Assembly (NCBI RefSeq): GCF_000332315.1
Contig: NZ_KB235933.1
Span: 1,379,446 to 1,414,006, forward strand
Reading direction: 5' to 3'
Length of the DNA stretch: 34,561 bases
Source: Prochlorothrix hollandica PCC 9006 = CALU 1027
Lineage (GTDB): Bacteria; Cyanobacteriota; Cyanobacteriia; Prochlorotrichales; Prochlorotrichaceae
Positions 30,062-34,561 of this stretch are shown piece after piece (position 1 is the first letter of the stretch; every line of letters begins with the position of its first letter). The notes beneath the pieces are model-generated. The model did no database searches. It saw only the letters and a program-made list of their open reading frames with translations, and was not told where the DNA came from. The translations under genes were made by a program, and so were the position numbers.

Positions 30062-31576
30062 ATGGAACTACGATCGCTGCTCCAAGACCTACCGGGCCTC
30101 TCCGCCCTGCCGACCCATGTCGCCTTAGATCATCCCGTCAAAGGACTGCAAACCAACTCCCACGCCTGCAACCCCGGCGATCTCTTCATTGGGATGCCGG
30201 GAACCCGCGTTGACGGGGGAGAATTTTGGGCAGGAGCCTTAGCAGCCGGAGCCGTGGCGGCGGTGATTTCCCAGGCGGCTTACCAGGCCAAACCCCCCAG
30301 CCCGGTCGATGGCGATCCTTGCTTGATTGTGGTGGATGATGTCACGCCCCTCTGTGCCCACCTCGCGGCCCGGTTCCACGGCTATCCGGCCCAAGCCTTG
30401 CCCTTGGTGGGGGTCACGGGGACCAATGGCAAAACCACCACCACCCATTTAATTGAATTCTTCCTCAGCCACAGCCAGCACAAACCCGCCCTCTTCGGCA
30501 CCCTCTACGCCCGTTGGCAGGGCTTCCAGGAAACTGCCGCCCACACCACCCCCTTCGCCACGACCCTACAACAGCAACTGGCCGCTGCCGTGGCTGCTGG
30601 CTGTAGCCATGGGGTGCTGGAGGTGAGTTCCCACGCCCTCGATCAACAGCGGGTGGCCACCTGTCCCTTCGATGTGGCGGTGTTCACCAACCTGACCCAA
30701 GATCACCTGGATTATCACCCCACCCTAGAGGATTACTTTGCCGCCAAGGCCAAGCTCTTTAGTCCTGCTTATTTACAGGGGCGGGCTGTGGTCAACGGCG
30801 ATGATGCCTATGGCCAGCGCTTAATGCAGGATCTGCCGCCAGAGCGGGTTTGGAGCTATAGCCTTAGCAACCCAGGGGCGGATCTGTGGACCGAAAACCT
30901 CACCTATGGAGCCACGGGGGTTAGCGGCCTATTGCACACGCCCCAGGGATCCCTGCCCTTCACCTCCCCCCTGGTGGGTCAGTTCAATGTGGCCAATGTT
31001 CTGGGGGCGATCGGGGCCGGACTGCACCTGGGGTTGGGCTTGGAATTCATGGTAGCGGCCCTGCCCCAGTTTACGGGGGTGCCTGGTCGCATGGAACGGG
31101 TCCAAATTAGCCCATATCAGGATATTACGGTGGTGGTGGACTATGCCCATACCCCCGATAGTTTGGAAAACCTCCTGCAAGCTTCCCGGCCTTTTATCCA
31201 GGGGCGGATGATCTGTGTCTTTGGCTGTGGGGGCGATCGCGATCGCACCAAGCGCCCCCTGATGGGAGCCATTGCGGCCCGTCTGGCGGATGTGGCCGGG
31301 GTTACCTCCGATAACCCCCGCACCGAGGATCCCCAGCAGATTCTGGCGGATGTGGTGGCGGGAATTCCCCCAGAGTCCCAGTTTTGGGTTCAGGGCGATC
31401 GGGCAGTCGCCATTGCCCAGGCCATTGCCCAGGCTCAACCGGGAGATGGGGTGTTGATTGCCGGTAAGGGCCACGAGGACTACCAAATTCTAGGGACCGA
31501 GAAAATCCACTTTGACGATCGCGAACAGGCCCGATCGGCCCTGCAACAGCGGCAGGCCACGTTAGATAACGGCTAA
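30062..31576 (+). CDS. murE: UDP-MurNAc-L-Ala-D-Glu:meso-diaminopimelate ligase MurE
   Basis: This 504-residue Mur ligase adds the third peptide residue to the UDP-MurNAc precursor in the cytoplasm. The ATP-binding loop GVTGTNGKTTTTH lies near residues 117-129. Next come HTTPFATTLQQQL, EVSSHALDQQRV near 195, the ligase motif NLTQDHLDYH and VVDYAHTPDSLENLL near 358. The DNPRTEDP motif (D417-R420) specifies meso-diaminopimelate, as expected for cyanobacteria and other Gram-negative bacteria. ATG at 30062 gives the typical N-terminus (MELRSLLQDL); an in-frame GTG at 30050 would add four residues. No adjacent mur or fts genes are present. Confidence 0.97.
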   Translation: MELRSLLQDLPGLSALPTHVALDHPVKGLQTNSHACNPGDLFIGMPGTRVDGGEFWAGALAAGAVAAVISQAAYQAKPPSPVDGDPCLIVVDDVTPLCAHLAARFHGYPAQALPLVGVTGTNGKTTTTHLIEFFLSHSQHKPALFGTLYARWQGFQETAAHTTPFATTLQQQLAAAVAAGCSHGVLEVSSHALDQQRVATCPFDVAVFTNLTQDHLDYHPTLEDYFAAKAKLFSPAYLQGRAVVNGDDAYGQRLMQDLPPERVWSYSLSNPGADLWTENLTYGATGVSGLLHTPQGSLPFTSPLVGQFNVANVLGAIGAGLHLGLGLEFMVAALPQFTGVPGRMERVQISPYQDITVVVDYAHTPDSLENLLQASRPFIQGRMICVFGCGGDRDRTKRPLMGAIAARLADVAGVTSDNPRTEDPQQILADVVAGIPPESQFWVQGDRAVAIAQAIAQAQPGDGVLIAGKGHEDYQILGTEKIHFDDREQARSALQQRQATLDNG

Positions 31577-31648
31577 AATCAAGGGGTTCCCTGGTGACCA
31601 GAATCTTGGGTGAGCAATTCCCCTGATGGGGTGCCCCCGTTGGACCTT

Positions 31649-31687
31649 AGGGTTTGGCTTCAGGGTTTGGCTTCAGGGTTTGGCTTC
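31649..31687. repeat. 13-bp tandem repeat, 3 copies
   Basis: AGGGTTTGGCTTC is repeated three times, followed by AGGG. It lies 50 nt upstream of the first Uma2 gene. Nothing else is recognisable between murE and Uma2. Confidence 0.94.
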
Positions 31688-31736
31688 AGGGGGCTGTAGC
31701 CTCGGCGCAGTCCCCACCACCGGCGAGGATTAAACC

Positions 31737-32747
31737 ATGGCAGAATTTTCAGTGCAATTGATGCCCACGGATCAGCCCTTGGTGTTGGAGATGCCACCGG
31801 GGGAACTATGGAGTGACGAACCGCCTTTGGAATCAGACCTACACCGGGAGCACATCGAGCGCCTGTTGCGGCTATTGAAATGGCACTGGCGCGATCGCAC
31901 TGACTACTACGCCAGCGGAAACCTGACCATTTATTACAACCCAAAGCAACTGAAGTCGCGGGATTTTCGGGGTCCGGACTTTTTTGTGGTGCTGGGGGCA
32001 GAGAATCGCAGTCGCAATAGTTGGGTGGTCTGGGAAGAAAGGGATCAGTATCCCCATGTGATCATTGAGTTACTGTCGGAATCCACAGCGACGGTCGATC
32101 GGGGGCTGAAAAAGCAGTTGTACCAGGACGTGTTCCGCACCCCCCATTATTTTTGGTTTCATCCCCGGACCTTAGAATTAGCAGGTTTTGAGCTAGTGCA
32201 AGGCCAGTATCAGGCCATTCCTGCCAATGCTGAGGGCCATCTCTGGTGCGAGAGTTTGGGGTTATTTGTGGGCCTAGCCGACCGTAGTCTTTGGTTTTTC
32301 ACGGCGGCGGGCGATCGGGTGCTGTTACCAGAAGAAGCCGCAGCCCAGCAAGCGCAAGCCGCAGCCCAGCGGGAGCAAGCCGCAGCCCAGCAAGCGCAAG
32401 CCGCAGCCCAGCAAGCGCAAGCCGCAGCCCAGCAAGCGCAAGCCGCAGCCCAGCGGGAGGCAACTGAGCGCCAACGGGCGGAAGCCGAAGCTCAGCGAGC
32501 GGAAACTGAGCGCCAACGGGCGGAAACTCAAACCCAGCTTGCGCAAGCTGAAGCTCAGCGGGCGGAAACTGAGCGCCAGCGGGCGGAAACTCAAACCCAG
32601 CAGGCGCAAGCCGCAGCCCAGCGAGCGGAAACTGAGCGCCAACGGGCCGATCGTGCTGAAGCTCAGCGAGCAGAAGCTGAAGCCCAGGTGGCCCAGCTCT
32701 TAGCCCAACTTCAGCAGCAGCAACAACAAGGGGAAGGGGAGGATTAA
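31737..32747 (+). CDS. Uma2 family (DUF820) PD-(D/E)XK nuclease-like protein with long coiled coil, copy 1
   Basis: This 336-residue protein has an N-terminal Uma2-type domain (about 1-200). FRGPDFFVVLG supplies PD (D81), VIIELLSEST gives E111, and the basic residues around VDRGLKKQLYQ follow, as in PD-(D/E)XK nucleases. HYFWF and LELAGFELVQGQYQ are typical further signatures. From about residue 200 the protein is an almost uninterrupted Ala/Gln/Glu/Arg helix built from seven-residue units (QAQAAAQ, RAETERQ), a strong coiled-coil pattern. Uma2 proteins are abundant in cyanobacteria, and their biological role is not settled. The RBS GAGGA lies 8 nt before the ATG. It is followed 3 nt later by a shorter near-identical gene. 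Confidence 0.88.
   Translation: MAEFSVQLMPTDQPLVLEMPPGELWSDEPPLESDLHREHIERLLRLLKWHWRDRTDYYASGNLTIYYNPKQLKSRDFRGPDFFVVLGAENRSRNSWVVWEERDQYPHVIIELLSESTATVDRGLKKQLYQDVFRTPHYFWFHPRTLELAGFELVQGQYQAIPANAEGHLWCESLGLFVGLADRSLWFFTAAGDRVLLPEEAAAQQAQAAAQREQAAAQQAQAAAQQAQAAAQQAQAAAQREATERQRAEAEAQRAETERQRAETQTQLAQAEAQRAETERQRAETQTQQAQAAAQRAETERQRADRAEAQRAEAEAQVAQLLAQLQQQQQQGEGED
32334..32470 (+). repeat. 21-bp coding tandem repeat (heptad QAQAAAQ) in Uma2 copy 1
   Basis: CAAGCGCAAGCCGCAGCCCA and minor variants recur with 21-bp period, encoding seven-residue coiled-coil units. A related pattern (GCGGAAACTGAGCGCCAACG, RAETERQ) continues to about 32660. Confidence 0.92.
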
Positions 32748-32750
32748 ACC

Positions 32751-33506
32751 ATGGCAGAATTTTCAGTGCCATTGATGCCCACGGATCAGCCGGAGATGCC
32801 ATCCGGGGAATTATGGAGTGACGAACCTCCCTTAGAGTCCGACCTACATCGAGATCATATAAATCGCCTGTTGCGGCTATTGAAATGGCACTGGCGCGAT
32901 CGCACTGACTATTACGCCAGCGGTAACCTGACTATTTATTACAACCCCAAGCAACTGAAGTCGCGGGATTTTCGGGGTCCGGACTTTTTTGTGGTGCTGG
33001 GGGCAGAGAATCGCAGTCGCAATAGTTGGGTAGTCTGGGAAGAAAGGGATCAGTATCCCCATGTGATCATTGAGTTACTGTCGGAATCCACAGCGACGGT
33101 CGATCGGGGACTGAAAAAGCAGTTGTACCAGGATTTGTTCCAAACGCCCCATTATTTTTGGTTTGATCCCTATACCTTAGAATTAGCGGGTTTTGAGCTA
33201 GTGCAAGGTCAGTACCAAGCTCTTAGTCCCAATGATCAGGGCCATTTGTGGTGCGAGAGTTTGGGGTTATTTGTGGGAATAGAAGACCGTAGTCTTTGGT
33301 TTTTCACGGCGGCGGGCGATCGGGTGCTGTTACCCGAAGAAGCCGCAGCCCAGCAAGCGCAAGCCGCAGCCCAGCGGGCGGAAACTGAGCGCCAACGAGC
33401 CGATCGTGCTGAAGCTCAGCGGGCAGAAGCTGAAGCCCAGGTGGCCCAGCTCTTAGCCCAACTTCAGCAGCAGCAGCAAGGGGAACAGGGGTTCGAGCAC
33501 CCTTGA
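32751..33506 (+). CDS. Uma2 family (DUF820) PD-(D/E)XK nuclease-like protein, copy 2 (short coiled coil)
   Basis: This 251-residue tandem paralogue has a nuclease-like domain nearly identical to copy 1: FRGPDFFVV, VIIELLSEST, GLKKQLYQ. The coiled coil is about 80 residues shorter. The sequence jumps from QQAQAAAQ directly to RAETERQRADRAEAQ, as if the internal heptads of copy 1 were deleted here or expanded there. The tail (GEQGFEHP) differs. The leader GAGGATTAAACC before its ATG is identical to that before copy 1 and includes the TAA stop of copy 1, so the duplication unit carried its own RBS. The two are surely co-transcribed. Confidence 0.88.
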   Translation: MAEFSVPLMPTDQPEMPSGELWSDEPPLESDLHRDHINRLLRLLKWHWRDRTDYYASGNLTIYYNPKQLKSRDFRGPDFFVVLGAENRSRNSWVVWEERDQYPHVIIELLSESTATVDRGLKKQLYQDLFQTPHYFWFDPYTLELAGFELVQGQYQALSPNDQGHLWCESLGLFVGIEDRSLWFFTAAGDRVLLPEEAAAQQAQAAAQRAETERQRADRAEAQRAEAEAQVAQLLAQLQQQQQGEQGFEHP

Positions 33507-33558
33507 TGGTGGTGGGGGGTGGTGTTACGGATGTGAGTAGACGTTGTGGCGATCGAAA

Positions 33559-33596
33559 CCTAGGGGAATCCCTTCGGTCGCTGCCGATCCCCTAGG
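33559..33596. other. hairpin downstream of the Uma2 pair
   Basis: CCTAGGGGAATC (33559-33570) pairs with GATCCCCTAGG (33586-33596), with one bulge and no T-run. It could stabilise or terminate the Uma2 transcript. The stretch 33597-33852 shows no gene or recognisable repeat. Confidence 0.4.
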
Positions 33597-33886
33597 GCTG
33601 GAACCCTTGCCCCCAGGCGCGTTGAGGGCGTAAAACAGGCCATTGGCTTAGGGGTAGACCTTGGGCCTATCTTAAACACAGCCCAAGGACAGAGCTGGGG
33701 AGCTTTAGCCCCTGGGGGTTGACCCGCCGGTTTCACCCCGATGCCTAAGCCTAGTCTTTAGTCCCGTGTCCTTGGCTCTCCTGTGGCGGCTAGCTCAACG
33801 TAGAGCGCCCATTTTTGCCCCCGATCGCCGATCGTGGGGCCGCAGATTGAGGGTTACCGAAAATCTGGGTCTAAAGCCCCGTCCTT

Positions 33887-34027
33887 CTAGGATGGCTTTT
33901 CTTCCTGCAACCGATCTATCCAGTCTTCCACAAGCTGGGTCATCGTCTTCTCTCTCTGTTTTGCAATCCGCCTAAGCTTTGCCAACCTAGCGCCGGACAC
34001 CCTTAAACTGAGCGTTTCTTTCGCCAT
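33887..34027 (-). CDS. 46-residue ribbon-helix-helix-like small protein, copy 2
   Basis: The translation is identical to the protein at 9459-9599. The single base difference seen (CCA instead of CCG, Pro45) is silent. It remains intact although the neighbouring tnpB is broken. The same divergent arrangement, 34 nt from the tnpB start, argues for a shared regulatory region. Confidence 0.75.
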   Translation of the reverse strand: MAKETLSLRVSGARLAKLRRIAKQREKTMTQLVEDWIDRLQEEKPS

Positions 34028-34061
34028 TGAGCCTACCCATCGTCTATCCATCTATGCTATC

Positions 34062-34561
34062 ATGGTTAGCATGAAAGTACGATACCAGTACCGAATTTAT
34101 CCAACACCGCAACAGGTCAAAGGGCTGAATCAGCTTTTGGGTGTTGTCGAGTTGTGTACAACGACGCGCTGGCGATTGTGCGGTCAGTGCCGCAGGGCGA
34201 GAAATGGCCCAGCAATGCTGAACTGCAAAAGCTGGTGATCACTCAGGCCAAAAAGACGGCTGAACGGAAATGGTTGGCCGATGTGTCAGTCGTGCCCTTG
34301 CAGCAGTCGGTTCAGGATTTAGGTGCTGCCTTCAAGAACTTTTTCGAGAGCCGTAGCGGTAAACGAAAAGGGCCAAAGGTGGGCTTCCCTCGGTTCAAAA
34401 AGAGCTGAACCAACAGTCGGCACGGTTTGTTCGGACGGGATTCTCCCTCAAGGGCAATAAGCTTGAACTGGCCAAGTTAGGCCGATTCAAGGTGAAGTGG
34501 TCAAGGCCACTGCCCTCTGAACCTAGCTCTGTGACCATTATCCGTAACACGGCTGGACAAT
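34062..34561 (+). pseudogene. tnpB: tnpB copy 2, frameshifted and truncated by the window end
   Basis: Compared with the intact gene at 8204-9424, this copy lacks one T in the run after CAGC near 34136 (four instead of five). That shifts the frame after about residue 25. It also lacks one A near 34403 (AAAAAGAGCTG instead of AAAAAGAAGCTG), which ends the middle frame at RFKKS. Point differences are few (for example AEREW to AERKW), so inactivation is recent. RuvC motifs would lie beyond the window end. Confidence 0.88.

Larger units (their letters stand above)
33853..34561 (+). mobile_element. tnpB element copy 2 (partial, runs off the window)
   Basis: It starts with the same left end as copy 1 (GTTACCGAAAATCTGGGTCT). 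It carries the same small gene and the first about 500 bp of tnpB at near identity, in the opposite orientation to copy 1. The right end lies beyond the window. Confidence 0.85.

Noticed and set aside
32299-32802. Antisense Pro/Leu/Ala-rich frames opposite the Uma2 coiled coil
   Set aside because: These are shadows of the heptad repeat with no RBS or family resemblance, and they are present only where the repeat is.

Overview
The window looks like chromosomal DNA of a cyanobacterium. It carries two photosystem I psaK genes, and GCGATCGC (HIP1-type) octamers occur throughout, inside and outside genes. It also has a ClpB chaperone, SLH-domain and pentapeptide-repeat proteins, and MurE/MurG. The species cannot be fixed from the sequence alone. 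No rRNA, tRNA or CRISPR array was recognised.

Layout. 0.1-1.9 kb: an ABC-2 type exporter (permease and ATPase, minus strand). 1.9-2.8 kb: a gene-free stretch of repeats. 2.8-5.2 kb: a pyruvyl-transferase-like gene converging on an SLH-domain protein. 5.6-7.8 kb: psaK, a REP/RAYT remnant, a lumenal or periplasmic pentapeptide protein, and a second psaK. 8.2-9.6 kb: an IS200/IS605-type tnpB element with a small divergent ribbon-helix-helix-like gene. 9.9-14.2 kb: a CsoR/InrS-like metal sensor and two B12-binding-type radical SAM proteins. 14.2-15.2 kb: another repeat-rich gap. 15.3-19.4 kb: clpB converging on a TPR membrane protein. 19.6-23.7 kb: four tandem, nearly identical Rpn/PD-(D/E)XK genes. 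24.0-26.9 kb: an alkyl-sulfatase-like metallo-hydrolase and murG. 27.2-28.4 kb: a second, unrelated tnpB. 28.5-31.6 kb: an NTF2-like exported protein, a glutaredoxin-like protein and murE. 31.7-33.5 kb: two tandem Uma2 (DUF820) nuclease-like genes. 33.9 kb to the end: a second copy of the first tnpB element, with tnpB broken by two 1-nt deletions.

The most striking property is repeat biology. At least three families of small non-coding MITE-like elements are dispersed between genes (about 99, 103 and 283-308 bp). A fourth, single-copy 134-bp element has ISL3-like ends and an 8-bp target duplication. More than a dozen short tandem arrays, mostly with 11-17-bp units and often exactly 14 bp, sit in gene flanks. 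Several of them contain the stop codon of the preceding gene in their first unit. In-frame repeats also drive protein length variation: 12-bp units encoding EEGR in the Rpn array, and 21-bp units encoding an Ala/Gln heptad in the Uma2 pair.

The housekeeping genes are mostly single transcription units (clpB, murG, murE, psaK). Likely operons are the ABC pair, the NTF2-like/glutaredoxin pair, the Uma2 pair and possibly the Rpn array. All assignments rest on reading translated motifs by eye, with no database search.
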